Notes: generated by a model from the letters alone, not told the origin. 64,000 nt of DNA from Pseudomonas vranovensis DSM 16006 (GCF_000425805.1 NZ_AUED01000004.1:186001-250000), one strand, 5' to 3'. Shown: positions 9,851 through 20,810, numbered from the stretch's first letter. A program made the numbers and translations.

Positions 9851-11104
9851 TCACAGAATGCTGATCGGATAGCTGACGATGAGGCGGTTCTCATCAAAGG
9901 CGTTGCTGCTGTAGTCCCGGCGCATGGTCGAGTTGCGCCATTTGAACGAGAGGTTCTTCAGGGCGCCGGACTGGATCACATAGGCCAGCTCTGACTCCCG
10001 CGCCCATTCCTTGCCATCGGTGATCGCGCCGGTGTGCACGTTGTCACCGCTGATGTAGCGGTTCATCAAGATCAGGCCCGGCACGCCAACCCCGGCAAAG
10101 TTGAAGTCGTAACGCACCTGCCACGAGCGCTCCTGGGCGTTGTCGAAGCTCGAGTTGTAGCTGTCGTTGGCCAGGGTACCGCCGCTGGTACCGTTGACCC
10201 GCATCCAAGCGTCGTCGCCGCTGACTTTCTGCAGGCCGACGTAGAAGGTGCTGGCGCCATAGCGGGCCGAGAGCAGCGCCGAGGCGGTGCGGTTGTCGAG
10301 GTCGCCTGCGCGGGCTGCGCCGTCTTCCTTGCCAAGGAAGTAGCCAAGGTTGGCGCCCAGGGTCCAGTCGCCCAGCGGCTGGGTGTGGATCAGGTTGATG
10401 AACTGCTGGTTGTAGATGTCTTTGAGCTCGGCATTCCACAGGCCGATCTGCGTGCGCTTGTCGTTGAAGCTGTATTCGCCGCCGGCAAAGTTGAACCGGT
10501 CGGACGTGAAGGCCGCCCGGCCGTTCATCGACATGTCTTCCATGCTCGCATCGTTGCGCGGGCTGTTGCCGCGGAACTGGCCGGCATACAGGGTCAGGCC
10601 GGCGATTTCCTGGGAGGTGATCTGCCCGCCGCGGAAAGTCTGTGGCAGCGAGCGGCCGTCGTCCGAGCGCAGGATTGGTAGCACCGGCATCCATTCACCC
10701 ACCTTCAGCTCGGTGTTCGATACCTTGGCCTTGAGCGCCACGCCCAGGCGGCCGAAGTCATCGGCCGGGCGACCGTCGTCATGTACCGGCAGCAGGTTGG
10801 TGTTAGCCGTGCCCCGGCCGCCATCGAGCTTGACCGAGTACAAGCCCAGTACATCCACGCCGAAGCCGACCACGCCCTGGGTGAAGCCGGAGCGGGCATC
10901 GAGGATGAAGCTCTGGGTCCATTCCTCGGCCTTGCCCTGAGGGTTGGCGGGGTCGACGAAATTGCGGTTGATGTAGAAGTTGCGCAGGTTGAGGCTGGCC
11001 TTGGCGTCTTCGACAAAACCACCGTCGGCCGCGAAGACGGGCAGGGCGCAAGTCATGGCCAGCAAGCCGGGAAGCAGGTGTCGTGCGGGTGGGAGTGCAG
11101 TCAT
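9851..11104 (-). CDS. OprD-family outer-membrane porin
   Basis: A 417-residue beta-barrel porin with a signal peptide ending ALPVFA at about residue 25. The mature start GGFVEDAKASLNLRNFYINRNF is typical of OprD, followed by alternating strands and a C-terminal Leu-rich strand. The start at ATG 11104 was chosen because the 13 residues before it are hydrophilic and not signal-like. The convergent position next to atsK suggests that it admits sulfate esters. That is inference: OprD porins carry many small acids and sequence alone does not give the substrate. Confidence 0.85.
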   Translation of the reverse strand: MTALPPARHLLPGLLAMTCALPVFAADGGFVEDAKASLNLRNFYINRNFVDPANPQGKAEEWTQSFILDARSGFTQGVVGFGVDVLGLYSVKLDGGRGTANTNLLPVHDDGRPADDFGRLGVALKAKVSNTELKVGEWMPVLPILRSDDGRSLPQTFRGGQITSQEIAGLTLYAGQFRGNSPRNDASMEDMSMNGRAAFTSDRFNFAGGEYSFNDKRTQIGLWNAELKDIYNQQFINLIHTQPLGDWTLGANLGYFLGKEDGAARAGDLDNRTASALLSARYGASTFYVGLQKVSGDDAWMRVNGTSGGTLANDSYNSSFDNAQERSWQVRYDFNFAGVGVPGLILMNRYISGDNVHTGAITDGKEWARESELAYVIQSGALKNLSFKWRNSTMRRDYSSNAFDENRLIVSYPISIL

Positions 11105-11401
11105 GTTGTCTGTGTCTCTTGTTTTTATGTAAGCCGAAGCCATCCGCTGTGACGGTTAACGGTCACAGGCCGGGCAACGATCTTGGGGTAGAAACGTAGG
11201 AGTAGCTGCGAAAGGATGGTGCGGTGGCGGGCGGGGGTGAATCAATTCGTTACAGCCGGAGTTGGGCGATAATCGAACACTAACTGGTTGGTTAGTTTTG
11301 GAAGCATCGCGAGGCACGTTCGCTCCTGTGGGGGCGGGCTTGCCTCGCGAAGACATAAAAAAGCCCACCGCAAGGGTGGGCTCCTGAACCACAAGCCAGA
11401 A
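11105..11401. other. 297-bp non-coding gap: REP arm pair and ttgABC terminator
   Basis: No convincing gene. The segment 11307-11350 has 10-bp arms TCGCGAGGCA/TGCCTCGCGA around a REP-like GGGGGCGGGCTTG core. The rest is the upstream region of the OprD gene, with an AACTGGTTGGTTAGTTTTGG tract (11282-11301), and the ttgC terminator described separately. Confidence 0.5.
11355..11382 (-). terminator. Rho-independent terminator of ttgABC
   Basis: On the minus strand an 8-bp stem AGCCCACC/GGTGGGCT (11362-11369, 11375-11382) with a 5-nt loop is followed by a run of T residues. It begins 19 nt past the ttgC stop, where the operon should end. Confidence 0.85.
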
Positions 11402-12856
11402 TCAGCCTTTTGGCGTATCGACTGCTGCCTGCTGCTGCGCCTGACCGGTCTGCTCGTACCAGCCGCCGCCGAGGGCCTTGTACAGGTTGACCTCGCTGAC
11501 CAGCTGCGACAGACGATCGCTGATCAACGCCTGCTGGGTGTTGAACAGCTGACGCTGGGCGTCGAGGAAGGTCAGGTTGCTGTCGACACCAATGCGGTAG
11601 CGACGCTCGGCCAGGCGGTAGTAGTCCTGGTTGGCGGCGACCAGGTCGCGTTGGGCCTGCAGCTGATCGTTGAAGGTCTTGCGCGCGGCGAGGCCATCGG
11701 AGACTTCCTGGAAGGCGGTCTGGATGGTTTTCTCGTACTTCGCGACGTTGATGTCCTTCTGGATCTTCGAGTAGTCAAGGCTGGCGCGCAGGGCACCGGC
11801 GTTGAAGATCGGCAGGTTGATCTGCGGCTGGAACAACCAGGTGCCCGAACCGCCCTTGAACAGCCCGTCCATGTCCGGGCTCAGGGTCCCGGCGTTGGCA
11901 GTCAGGCTGATGCTCGGGAAGAACGCTGCACGGGCCGCACCGATGTTGGCGTTGGCGGCCTTGAGCAGATGCTCGGCTTCCTGGATGTCCGGACGACGTT
12001 GCAGTACCTCGGACGGCATGCCGGCAGGTACTTCAGCCAGTACATCGCTGTCGAGGCTGCGCGCAGCAGGCAGGTCGGCCGGCAGGCCGGTACCGACCAG
12101 CACGGTCAGGCTGTTCAGGTCCTGGGCGACCAGGCGCTGGTACTGGGCCAGTTTGACCCGGGCACCTTCAACCGAGGTACGCGCCTGGCTCAAGTCCAGG
12201 GCAGAAGCCACACCCACTTCGTTGCTGCGCAAGGTCAGCGCATAGCTTTCCTCGTAGGTCTTGAGGGTGTCTTCGGTCAGCTTGAGCAGGGCCTGGTCGG
12301 CCTGCCAAGTGAAGTAGGCGTTGGCCACGCTGGCCACCAGGCTGATCTGGGTAGAGCGCCGGGCCTCTTCGCTGGACAGGTAGATTTCCAGTTGCTGCTC
12401 GGTAAGGCTGCGTACCCGGCCGAACAGGTCCAGCTCGTAGGCGCTCACCCCGAGGGTGGCCGAGTACTGGCTGGTGATCTCGGAATCACCGGTCTGCGAC
12501 AGGTTGGCCGGCATCCGCTGGCGGCTGCCACTGCCGTTGGCGCTGACTGCCGGGAACAGGTCGGCCCGCTGGATGCGGTACTGCGCCCGGTAGGCATCGA
12601 TGTTCAGTGCCGCGACCCGAAGGTCGCGGTTGTTGACCAGCGAGGTCTGGATCAACTGCTGCAGCGCCGGGTCATGGAAGAACTGACGCCAGCCCTGCTC
12701 GGCGGCAGCCACATCCGCCGACTCGGTCGGCGAATAGGCAGGGCCTTGCGGCCACTGCGCGGCCACCGGCGAGTCCGGGGTCTGGTAGTCAGGGATCAGC
12801 GAGCAGCCGCCAAGAATGAAAGCGGTTACCGCCAGGGACAACAGGGACTTACTCAT
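11402..12856 (-). CDS. ttgC: RND efflux outer-membrane channel TtgC
   Basis: A 484-residue TolC/OprM-family lipoprotein. It has the lipobox LGGC at about residues 15-18, two outer-membrane efflux repeats (roughly residues 65-255 and 280-460), and the family signature [16 protein letters not shown]. It forms the outer-membrane exit duct of the TtgABC pump for antibiotics, flavonoids and solvents. The ATG overlaps the ttgB stop (ATGA, 12853-12856), and it is the last gene of the operon. Confidence 0.95.
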   Translation of the reverse strand: MSKSLLSLAVTAFILGGCSLIPDYQTPDSPVAAQWPQGPAYSPTESADVAAAEQGWRQFFHDPALQQLIQTSLVNNRDLRVAALNIDAYRAQYRIQRADLFPAVSANGSGSRQRMPANLSQTGDSEITSQYSATLGVSAYELDLFGRVRSLTEQQLEIYLSSEEARRSTQISLVASVANAYFTWQADQALLKLTEDTLKTYEESYALTLRSNEVGVASALDLSQARTSVEGARVKLAQYQRLVAQDLNSLTVLVGTGLPADLPAARSLDSDVLAEVPAGMPSEVLQRRPDIQEAEHLLKAANANIGAARAAFFPSISLTANAGTLSPDMDGLFKGGSGTWLFQPQINLPIFNAGALRASLDYSKIQKDINVAKYEKTIQTAFQEVSDGLAARKTFNDQLQAQRDLVAANQDYYRLAERRYRIGVDSNLTFLDAQRQLFNTQQALISDRLSQLVSEVNLYKALGGGWYEQTGQAQQQAAVDTPKG

Positions 12857-15800
12857 TGCCCAGCCTCATAGCGTGGAGTTTCAGGTGTGGCGTCTTCTTC
12901 CGGCTTTTTGCTGCCGAACAGTGACGACACCGTAACGAAGAACAGCGGTACCCAGAAGATGGCCAGTACGGTGGCGGTCAGCATGCCGCCGATTACCCCG
13001 GTACCGATCGCATGCTGGCTGCCCGAGCCCGCACCGCTGGAGATAGCCAACGGTACCACGCCCAGGATGAACGCCAGCGAGGTCATGATGATCGGCCGCA
13101 GACGCATCCGGCAGGCTTCGATGGCCGCATCGATCAGGCTGCGGCCCTGCTCGTGCAGTTCCTTGGCAAATTCCACGATCAGAATCGCGTTCTTCGCCGC
13201 CAGACCAATGGTGGTCAACAGCCCCACCTGGAAGTACACGTCGTTGGACAGGCCACGCAGGCTGGTAGCCAGCAGGGCACCGATGATCCCCAGCGGTACC
13301 ACGAGCATGACCGCGATCGGAATCGACCAGCTTTCATACAGCGCCGCCAGACACAGGAACACCATCAGCAGCGACAAGGCATACAGCGCCGGCGCCTGGG
13401 AACCCGACAGGCGCTCCTCGTACGACAGGCCGGTCCACGAGTAGCCGATACCCGCCGGCAATTGCGCGGCGATACGCTCGACTTCGAGCATGGCCTCACC
13501 GGTACTGTAGCCAGGGGCTGGCGCACCGAGGATTTCCATGGCTTCTACACCGTTGTAACGCGACAGCTTCGGTGCACCGTAGATCCACTCGCCGGTGGCG
13601 AAGGAGGAGAACGGCACCATCTCGCCGGCAGCGTTGCGCACGTACCACTTCTGCAGGTCTTCCGGGCTCATGCGTGAGCCGGGCTCACCCTGGATGTACA
13701 CCTTCTTGACCCGACCGCGGTCGATGAAGTCGTTGACGTAGCTGGCACCCAGGGCAATCGACAGGGTGTTGTTGATGTCGGCAATGGTCACGCCCAGGGC
13801 ACTGGCGCGTTCGTCGTCGACGGTCAGCTGGTACTGCGGTTCATCGTTCAGGCCGTTCGGACGTACTGCCGAGAGGATCTTGCTTTGAGCGGCCAGGCCG
13901 AGGAACTGGTTGCGCGCTTCCATCAGCTTGTCGTGGCCGACACCGGCACGGTCTTGCAGGAATACGTCGAAACCGGTGGCGTTACCCAGTTCCAGTACCG
14001 CAGGCGGGGCAAAGGCAAACACCATCGCGTCGCGGAAGCTGAAGAAGTGCTGCTGGGCACGGGCGGCCAGGTTGAACACGTTGTTCTCGGCAGAACGCTC
14101 GCCCCACGGTTTGAGCATGATGAAGGCCATGCCCGAGCTCTGTCCGCGGCCGGCGAAGTTGAAGCCGTTCACGGTGAACACGGAGGCCACGGTATCGGCT
14201 TCCTTGTCGAGCAGGTAGGCACGCATTTCATCGATCACCACTTGGGTCCGCTCGGCACTGGAGCCGGCCGGGGTCTGCACCTGGGCGAAGAGTACGCCCT
14301 GGTCTTCCTCGGGAAGGAACGCGGTAGGGATGCGCATGAACAGCCAGATCATGCCGACCATGATCAGCAAGTAGGCCAGCAGGTACGGTGCCTTGTGACG
14401 CAGGATGTTGCCCACGCCACGCTCGTAGCTTTTGACGCTGCGGTCGAAGTTGCGGTTGAACCAGCCGAAGAAGCCGCGCTTGGGCGTGCCATGCTCACCC
14501 TTCGGAATCGGCTTGAGCATGGTGGCGCACAGGGCTGGGGTGAAGATCAGCGCAACGATCACCGACAGGGCCATGGCCGACACGATGGTGATCGAGAACT
14601 GCTTGTAGATCACCCCGGTGGAGCCGCCGAAGAACGCCATCGGCAGCAGTACTGCCGACAGTACCAGGGCGATACCGACCAGGGCGCCCTGGATCTGGCC
14701 CATGGATTTCTTCGTCGCTTCCTTGGGTGACAGGCCTTCTTCGGCCATTACCCGCTCGACGTTCTCCACCACGACGATGGCATCGTCCACCAGCAAGCCG
14801 ATCGCCAGCACCATGCCGAACATGGTCAGGGTGTTGATACTGAAGCCCGCCGCGGCCAGGATGCCGAAGGTGCCGAGCAGTACCACAGGCACGGTCATGG
14901 TGGTGATGATGGTGGCGCGGAAGTTCTGCAGGAACAGGTACATCACCAGGAACACCAGCACGATCGCTTCGATCAGGGTGTGGATTACCCCGCTGATCGA
15001 CTCGGTTACCACTGGCGTGGTGTCGTACGGGAACACCGCTTTCATGCCTTCAGGGAAGAAGGGCTCGAGGTCACTGATGGTCTTGCGCAGGGCTTTGGCG
15101 GTGTCCAGGGCGTTGGCCCCGGTTGCCAGCTTGACCGCCAGACCCGACGCCGGCTTGCCGTTGAACTGGGCGCTGACGGCGTAGTTTTCACCGCCAAGCG
15201 CTACAGTGGCGACATCCTTCAGGCGCACTTGCGAGCCGTCGCGGTTGACCTTGAGCAGGATCTTTTCGAACTGCTCGGCGGTCTGCAGACGGGTCTTGCC
15301 GATGATGGTGGCGTTCAGTTGCTGGCCGGGCAGGGCAGGCAGGCCGCCGAGCTGACCGGACGACACCTGGACGTTCTGCGCCGCCACGGCGGTGCGTACA
15401 TCGACCGGAGTCAGCTGGAACTTGTTCAGCTTGGCCGGATCGAGCCAGATCCGCATCGCGTACTGGGCACCGAAGACCTGGAAGTCACCGACACCCGCGG
15501 TACGCGAGATCGGGTCCTGCATGTTAGACACGATGTAGTTGGCCAGGTCGTCCTTGGACATGCTGCCGTCTTCGGATACCAGGCCGATCACCAGCAGGAA
15601 GTTCTTCACTGCCTTGGTCACGCGGATACCCTGCTGCTGTACTTCTTGCGGCAGCAGCGGGGTGGCCAGGTTCAGCTTGTTCTGCACCTGGACCTGGGCG
15701 GTGTCGGGGTTGGTCCCCTGCTCGAAGGTCGCGGTGATGGTCATGCTGCCGTCGGAGTTACTTTCCGACGATACATAACGCAAGTTGTCGATACCGTTGA

Positions 15801-16005
15801 GCTGCTGCTCGATCACCTGTACCACAGTGTCCTGCACGGTCTGCGCCGAGGCGCCCGGATAGGTCACGGCAATGGCGATGGCCGGCGGAGCAATGCTGGG
15901 GTACTGGTTGATCGGCAACTTCAGGATCGACAAGGCGCCGACCAGCATGATCACCAAGGCGATCACCCAAGCAAAGATCGGGCGATCGATAAAAAATCTC
16001 GACAT
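12853..16005 (-). CDS. ttgB: RND efflux inner-membrane pump TtgB
   Basis: A 1050-residue HAE1-type RND transporter with 12 TM segments and two large periplasmic loops. The N-terminal [16 protein letters not shown] is typical. The proton-relay Asp pair is in [16 protein letters not shown] (around 405-410), and the duplicated second half ends in [11 protein letters not shown]. Length and sequence match P. putida TtgB/ArpB and P. aeruginosa MexB. It starts 3 nt after the ttgA stop codon. Confidence 0.97.
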   Translation of the reverse strand: MSRFFIDRPIFAWVIALVIMLVGALSILKLPINQYPSIAPPAIAIAVTYPGASAQTVQDTVVQVIEQQLNGIDNLRYVSSESNSDGSMTITATFEQGTNPDTAQVQVQNKLNLATPLLPQEVQQQGIRVTKAVKNFLLVIGLVSEDGSMSKDDLANYIVSNMQDPISRTAGVGDFQVFGAQYAMRIWLDPAKLNKFQLTPVDVRTAVAAQNVQVSSGQLGGLPALPGQQLNATIIGKTRLQTAEQFEKILLKVNRDGSQVRLKDVATVALGGENYAVSAQFNGKPASGLAVKLATGANALDTAKALRKTISDLEPFFPEGMKAVFPYDTTPVVTESISGVIHTLIEAIVLVFLVMYLFLQNFRATIITTMTVPVVLLGTFGILAAAGFSINTLTMFGMVLAIGLLVDDAIVVVENVERVMAEEGLSPKEATKKSMGQIQGALVGIALVLSAVLLPMAFFGGSTGVIYKQFSITIVSAMALSVIVALIFTPALCATMLKPIPKGEHGTPKRGFFGWFNRNFDRSVKSYERGVGNILRHKAPYLLAYLLIMVGMIWLFMRIPTAFLPEEDQGVLFAQVQTPAGSSAERTQVVIDEMRAYLLDKEADTVASVFTVNGFNFAGRGQSSGMAFIMLKPWGERSAENNVFNLAARAQQHFFSFRDAMVFAFAPPAVLELGNATGFDVFLQDRAGVGHDKLMEARNQFLGLAAQSKILSAVRPNGLNDEPQYQLTVDDERASALGVTIADINNTLSIALGASYVNDFIDRGRVKKVYIQGEPGSRMSPEDLQKWYVRNAAGEMVPFSSFATGEWIYGAPKLSRYNGVEAMEILGAPAPGYSTGEAMLEVERIAAQLPAGIGYSWTGLSYEERLSGSQAPALYALSLLMVFLCLAALYESWSIPIAVMLVVPLGIIGALLATSLRGLSNDVYFQVGLLTTIGLAAKNAILIVEFAKELHEQGRSLIDAAIEACRMRLRPIIMTSLAFILGVVPLAISSGAGSGSQHAIGTGVIGGMLTATVLAIFWVPLFFVTVSSLFGSKKPEEDATPETPRYEAGQ

Positions 16006-16008
16006 GGT

Positions 16009-17160
16009 TTACTCCCCTTTGGCCCCTGCAGTCTTTGCATTGGCCTGGGTTGGCTGAGCAGGCTTGACGTTGGTGGCTTCGCTGACCTTGACCTCGACAC
16101 CTGGCTTGACGAACTGCAAGCCTTCGGTGATCACCCGGTCACCGGCGTTCAGGCCTTCGGTGATCAGCCAGTCGCTACCGACGGTACGCGTGGCCTTGAG
16201 CTGGCGCAGCTCGACCTTGTTCTCCTGGTTGACGATCAAGGCGGTTGGCTGGCCCTTCAGGTCGCGGGTCACGCCTTGTTGCGGGGCGAGGATCGCCTGG
16301 GCGTTGACACCGGCTTTCAGTCGCGCGTGGACGAACATGCCCGGCAGCAGGTTGTGCTCGGGGTTCGGGAACACGGCGCGCAGGGTCACGGAACCGGTGG
16401 TCGGGTCGACCGACACTTCGGAGAACTCCAGGCGACCTTCCTGGCGGTAGGTGCTGCCATCTTCCAGGGTCAAGGTGACCTTGGCGGCGTTTTCACCGAC
16501 TTTCTGCAACTGGCCGCTTTCCAGTTCACGGCGCAGCTTGAGCAGCTCGGCCGAAGACTGGGTGACGTCTACATAGATCGGGTCAAGCTGCTGGATCACC
16601 GCCATGGCATCGGCCTGGCCGTTGTTCACCAGTGCGCCTTCGGTAACTGCGGAGCGACCGATACGGCCGCTCAGTGGCGCCAGGACCTTGGTGTAGCGCA
16701 GGTCGATCTGGGCGCTGCGCAGTGAGGCTTCAGCCTGCAAACGTTTGGCTTGTGCGTCGTCGTATTCCTGGCGGCTGACCGCCTGTTCGGCCACCAGCTG
16801 CTTGTAGCGCTCGGACAGCGAACGGGTCGATTGCAGGTTGGCCTGGGCGCTGGCCAGGGTCGCTTCGTACACCGAAGGGTCGATCTGGTAGAGCTGCTGG
16901 CCCTCCTTGACCTCGGTGCCTTCCTTGAACAGGCGCTTGAGGATGATGCCATTGACCTGCGGACGCACTTCGGCGATCCGGTAGGCAGTGGTACGCCCCG
17001 GAAGATCGGAGGTGAGGGTATAGGCTTGGGTTTGCAGGGTGACGACGCCGACCTGAGGAGTTTGCGCTTCTGGCGCGGCCTCTTCCTTTTTACAGCCGCT
17101 GAGCAGTGTTGCCAGGGCGACGGCGGATACCAGAGCGGTAACAGCTGGCTTGAATTGCAT
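16009..17160 (-). CDS. ttgA: RND efflux periplasmic adaptor TtgA
   Basis: A 383-residue membrane-fusion lipoprotein joining TtgB to TtgC. It has the lipobox LLSGC near residue 22, a lipoyl half-motif near PGRTTAYRIAEVRPQVNG, a coiled-coil hairpin (about residues 85-150) and the beta-barrel region beginning GRIGRSAVTEGALV. The start at ATG 17160 is preceded by GAGGATC; the frame stays open to 17196, but that part is upstream of the SD. First gene of ttgABC, divergent from ttgR. Confidence 0.95.
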   Translation of the reverse strand: MQFKPAVTALVSAVALATLLSGCKKEEAAPEAQTPQVGVVTLQTQAYTLTSDLPGRTTAYRIAEVRPQVNGIILKRLFKEGTEVKEGQQLYQIDPSVYEATLASAQANLQSTRSLSERYKQLVAEQAVSRQEYDDAQAKRLQAEASLRSAQIDLRYTKVLAPLSGRIGRSAVTEGALVNNGQADAMAVIQQLDPIYVDVTQSSAELLKLRRELESGQLQKVGENAAKVTLTLEDGSTYRQEGRLEFSEVSVDPTTGSVTLRAVFPNPEHNLLPGMFVHARLKAGVNAQAILAPQQGVTRDLKGQPTALIVNQENKVELRQLKATRTVGSDWLITEGLNAGDRVITEGLQFVKPGVEVKVSEATNVKPAQPTQANAKTAGAKGE

Positions 17161-17258
17161 GAAGATCCTCGGGTCGCAAGAGCTGAAGACGCTCAAGAAT
17201 AAATGGAAAGGATGCGAATAGAAAAAAAGTTGTCGTGTGGATAAATAGCTTGCTAAGG

Positions 17259-17292
17259 AATATACTTACATTCATGGTTGTTTGTAAATACC
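17259..17292. promoter_or_regulatory. TtgR operator overlapping the ttgA promoter
   Basis: The gap between ttgA and ttgR holds the TTACATTCATGGTTGTTTGT core known as the TtgR-binding site in P. putida. The pseudo-palindrome has TTACA at 17266-17270 and TGTAA at 17283-17287. On the minus strand a -35 TTTACA (17283-17288) and a -10 TATATT (17259-17264) are separated by 18 nt, so the repressor covers the ttgA promoter. Flavonoids and antibiotics release TtgR in the known system. Confidence 0.88.
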
Positions 17293-17417
17293 TTGCAGGC
17301 GATGCCCCATGTCGTCGCAAGCCCAGAATTTAACCGGTAACAACCTGTAAAAAGTTGATCCGGCTCAGCCCCCGGGTGCTCGTGCATGTCCCCGGGTTTT
17401 GATGAGGTCGTACTGCC

Positions 17418-18050
17418 ATGGTCCGTCGAACCAAAGAAGAAGCCCAGGAAACCCGCGCCCAGATTCTCGAAGCTGCGGAAAAGGCCTTCTACAAGCGCGG
17501 CGTCGCGCGAACCACATTGGCGGATATCGCCAAGCTTGCCGGCGTTACCCGTGGTGCCATCTATTGGCATTTCAACGACAAGGCCGAGCTGGTCGAAGCC
17601 ATGCTCGACAGCCTGCACGAGCCGCTCGACGCCCTTGCCCGGGCCAGTGAAAGCGAAGAGGAGCTTGATCCGCTTGGCTGCATGCGCAAGTTGCTGGTCC
17701 AGCTGATGCACCAGATGGTGCTTGACCCGAAAACCCGGCGAATCAATGAAATTCTGCATCACAAGTGCGAGTTCACCGACGATATGTGCGAGATTCGCCA
17801 GCAACGGCAGACCTCGACGGTGGAATGTCATGCCCATATCGCGTTGTCGCTGGGCAATGCAGTGAAGCGCGGGCAACTGCCCGCCGATGTAGATCCGGAT
17901 CGTGCGGCGATGGCGATCTACTTCTATATTGATGGCCTGATTCGCCGCTGGCTGTTGCTGCCGGAAAGTTTCGACCTCTTGGGTGAAGCGGAGCAGTGGG
18001 TCGATACTGGGCTGGATATGCTGCGCTTGAGTCCTTCCTTGCGCAAATGA
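17418..18050 (+). CDS. ttgR: TetR-family repressor TtgR
   Basis: A 210-residue TetR repressor, the same length as P. putida TtgR. The HTH is in [26 protein letters not shown] (about residues 25-50). The ligand-pocket region [37 protein letters not shown] matches TtgR except at scattered positions (MHQM where DOT-T1E TtgR has [15 protein letters not shown] for KGITLALANAV), which could shift effector preference. It is divergent from ttgABC and shares the operator at 17259-17292. Confidence 0.96.
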   Translation: MVRRTKEEAQETRAQILEAAEKAFYKRGVARTTLADIAKLAGVTRGAIYWHFNDKAELVEAMLDSLHEPLDALARASESEEELDPLGCMRKLLVQLMHQMVLDPKTRRINEILHHKCEFTDDMCEIRQQRQTSTVECHAHIALSLGNAVKRGQLPADVDPDRAAMAIYFYIDGLIRRWLLLPESFDLLGEAEQWVDTGLDMLRLSPSLRK

Positions 18051-18100
18051 CACTTTGTGAAGGTTTGTGATGAATTGTTTCCACGGCCTTCACTCATTTC

Positions 18101-19558
18101 CTACTGGCGACCTCGCAATTGCCTATCCGGTAACGCCAATGCCGCTGCCAGCCCGAGCAGCGAGACCATTGCACTGCCGAGCAACAGATTGCGGAACGTC
18201 ATCGTCAGCTCTTCCTGTATCTGCAGGCTCGGCTCGCCCGCCTTGAGGCTGCCGAGCAGTGCATCCCCAGCCAGGCTCAGGCCGCCATCCTGCAACATCG
18301 CCAGCAACAGTGCCGACATGCATGCCACGCCCATGGCACCGCCCAGTGAGCGGAACAGGTTGGTGGTGCTGGTGGCCACGCCGATATCCCGCGGCTCCAC
18401 CGCGCTCTGGGTCGCCACCAGCGAGGTGGGGAACTGCAAGCCCGAGGCAATTCCGGTCAGGATCATGAACAGGCCACTGAGCCAGGCGGCTTGGGGGGGC
18501 GTGAACGCCATGCCGACAATGGCAAATGGCATCATCAACGCACCCCCCAGTATCTGTGGTTTGAAGCGACCGGTGAAACTGGTGAGGCGCCCCCCGCAAT
18601 AGGCACCGATCGGCAAGCCGATGGCCAGCGGTAGCAGGTGCAGGGCCGCGCTGTCGGCGCCTGCGCCGGTAATGCTCTGGTAGCGCAGCGGCATCAGCAT
18701 CGTCAGGGAGATGGCCTGGAAACTGGTGAAGAAAATGGTGCACCAGCACAGGGTGGCGACGGGGTTGGAGAACAACTTCAGTGGCAGCAAAGGCTCGGGC
18801 GCACGGCGTTCGTGAAGCACGAATACAGAAAGGCCGAGCAGGGCGCAGAGCAGCAGGCTCGCCACTTGTGAGGAGTACCAGGGGTGGCCCTGACCGATCA
18901 GGGTGATGCCCAGCAGCAAACTGCTCAGACCAAAAATCAGCAGGGCGGCGCCAACGTAGTCGACCCGCGCCCGACCTTGCGGCACCACCAGGGTTCGCAG
19001 CGCACGTCGGGTCACCCACCAAGCCACCAGGCCCAGCGGCAGGTTCAACCAGAACACCCCGCGCCATGACAGGTACTCGGTCAAATACCCGCCCAATACC
19101 GGGCCCGTGACACTGGCAAGCGCATACATGCTGCTGAAATAACCCTGGTAGCGACCGCGCTCCCGTGGCGGCACGAAGTCGCCGATGATTGCCTGGCTGA
19201 CCGAAACCATGCCGCCGGCACCAATCCCTTGCAGTACCCGCGCCAGCACCAGTTGCTCCATGTTCTGGGCAACTGCGCAGAACAGCGACGCCAGGGTGAA
19301 CAGCGCGGTACCGGTGAGGATCATCCGCCGCCTGCCATACAGGTCACCGAGCTTGCCATAGATCGGCACGGCCACGGTCATCGCGACCATGTAGCCAGAG
19401 ATCACCCAGGCCAGGAGGCCGACATCGTTGAATTGCGCGGAGATCGCCGGCATCGACACGGCGACGATAGTCTGGTCCAGCGCGCCAAGGAAAATCGCCA
19501 GCATCAGGGCGACAAGCACACTGCGCAGGAGGGGTTGCGGGGTATTGAGTTGCGTCAC
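18101..19558 (-). CDS. MFS drug exporter, DHA2 (EmrB/QacA) family, 14 TM
   Basis: A 485-residue transporter with about 14 hydrophobic segments. It has the DHA2 motifs FLGALDQTIVAVSMPAI in TM1, WVISGYMVAMTVAVPIYGKLGDLYGRRR (motif A) and GIGAGGMVSVSQAI (motif C, antiporter). It probably exports hydrophobic drugs or dyes using the proton gradient. The start is placed at GTG 19558, where the protein similarity begins; the frame runs open to 19810 but that part is low in hydrophobic content. The SD is weak, so the start is uncertain. Convergent with ttgR. Confidence 0.87.
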   Translation of the reverse strand: MTQLNTPQPLLRSVLVALMLAIFLGALDQTIVAVSMPAISAQFNDVGLLAWVISGYMVAMTVAVPIYGKLGDLYGRRRMILTGTALFTLASLFCAVAQNMEQLVLARVLQGIGAGGMVSVSQAIIGDFVPPRERGRYQGYFSSMYALASVTGPVLGGYLTEYLSWRGVFWLNLPLGLVAWWVTRRALRTLVVPQGRARVDYVGAALLIFGLSSLLLGITLIGQGHPWYSSQVASLLLCALLGLSVFVLHERRAPEPLLPLKLFSNPVATLCWCTIFFTSFQAISLTMLMPLRYQSITGAGADSAALHLLPLAIGLPIGAYCGGRLTSFTGRFKPQILGGALMMPFAIVGMAFTPPQAAWLSGLFMILTGIASGLQFPTSLVATQSAVEPRDIGVATSTTNLFRSLGGAMGVACMSALLLAMLQDGGLSLAGDALLGSLKAGEPSLQIQEELTMTFRNLLLGSAMVSLLGLAAALALPDRQLRGRQ

Positions 19559-19656
19559 AGGCCAGCTCTGAAGGCAGGGTTGTTCCACAGGCTCATTGCT
19601 GTGGAAGTGAGTGCTGGCCAGTGTACTCGATAGCTTGCTAAGCGTCTGCCCCGGTG

Positions 19657-19830
19657 TTACCTCAGGGCGCTCAGGGTTGCGGTGTGCGGCACGCAATGGG
19701 CAAGGCTGCAACTGGCTGCCGAATTTGGCTGATGGCGAGCCTGTTCGACGCGATAGGCGGCTGCGGAGTAGAGCCCGACCACCGAGACGATGGCAAAGAC
19801 CACGGCGCATTTTCTGGATTTGAGGCCCAT
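19657..19830 (-). CDS. Small single-TM peptide, function unknown
   Basis: A 57-residue open frame with ATG at 19830 and an AAGAGGTG SD just upstream. It has one hydrophobic segment (CAVVFAIVSVVGLYSAAAY, about residues 8-26) and a short polar tail with two Cys. The longer frame to 19923 lacks an SD. It lies between the LysR gene and the DHA2 exporter on the same strand. Family not recognised. Confidence 0.45.
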   Translation of the reverse strand: MGLKSRKCAVVFAIVSVVGLYSAAAYRVEQARHQPNSAASCSLAHCVPHTATLSALR

Positions 19831-19901
19831 GATGCTCACCTCTTTCAACAGCACACAGGTGCTATTGAAAGCATAGGCCAGCTTTGCCAGCAGTGCCCGG
19901 T

Positions 19902-20810
19902 CTAGAGCAGATCGCGGTCCCATTCCGGCTCGGCGGTAAAACGCTCGGCGAGAAAGTCGAGCATGCTGCGCAAGGTGGCCGGCATGTGCTTGCGGGAGGT
20001 GTAGACGGCGGTCAGGTTCAGTTCCTGCGGGCGGGCCTTGGGCAGCAAGCGAACCAGTTCGCCACTACGCAGGGCGGCGGCGGTCTGATAGGTGGGCAGC
20101 ATGGCAATGCCGGCGCCGGCCAGCGCCGCACGCTGCAGCGTCATGGCCTCGTTGGCGCTGATGTTGCCCTGCACCGGCACCGACACCACTTCGCCTTCCA
20201 CGTCGAAATGCCAGAGGCTGCGGCCGAAGTAGGAGTGGGTCAGGCAATTGTGCCGGGCAAGGTCCTGGACCTGCTCTGGAACCGGGTGTTCGCGCAGGTA
20301 GGCAGGGGAGGCGCAGATCACCGAGCGGCAGACGCTCAGGCGGCGGGCGATCAGGTTGGGATCAAGGTCGTTGCTGGTGCGGATGGCCAGATCGATGCGT
20401 TCGTCCACCAGGTTGACCGTGCGATCGAGCATCTGCAGGTCGATCTTCACCCCAGGGTAGCGTTTGACGTAGTCGGCCAGTGCATCCATCAATTGCGCCT
20501 GGCCAAACGAAGTGCTGACACTGATGCGCAACTCGCCCCGCGGGGCATCATTTGGCGCGCTCACTGCGGCTTGCAGGTCGCCCGCCAGTTCCAGCATCTG
20601 CCGGCAGCGCGGCAAGGTTTCCTGGCCGGCGGCGGTCAGGCTCAGGCGGCGGGTGGTGCGCTGCATCAGGCGGGCCCCGACCCAGTCTTCAAGCTCTGCC
20701 AGATAGCGCGAAACCACGGGCCGTGAAAGGTCCAGATGCTCAGCCGCCGCCGATTGGCTGCCCAGGTCCACCACGCTGACGAAGACCCGCATTGCGGTCA
20801 GACGATCCAT
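19902..20810 (-). CDS. LysR-family transcriptional regulator
   Basis: A 302-residue LTTR of the DsdA/YhjC-like type. It has the HTH MDRLTAMRVFVSVVDLGS...LDLSRPVVSRYLAELE and the linker RTTRRLSLT, followed by the effector domain. It is divergent from the MBL-fold gene across 102 bp and probably controls that gene and the NAD(P)-binding gene after it. Effector unknown. Confidence 0.88.
   Translation of the reverse strand: MDRLTAMRVFVSVVDLGSQSAAAEHLDLSRPVVSRYLAELEDWVGARLMQRTTRRLSLTAAGQETLPRCRQMLELAGDLQAAVSAPNDAPRGELRISVSTSFGQAQLMDALADYVKRYPGVKIDLQMLDRTVNLVDERIDLAIRTSNDLDPNLIARRLSVCRSVICASPAYLREHPVPEQVQDLARHNCLTHSYFGRSLWHFDVEGEVVSVPVQGNISANEAMTLQRAALAGAGIAMLPTYQTAAALRSGELVRLLPKARPQELNLTAVYTSRKHMPATLRSMLDFLAERFTAEPEWDRDLL

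Noticed and set aside
14980..16725. 581-residue open frame on the plus strand antisense to ttgA/ttgB
   Set aside because: High-GC shadow of the ttgB/ttgA frame; composition lacks any domain, and the true genes lie on the other strand.
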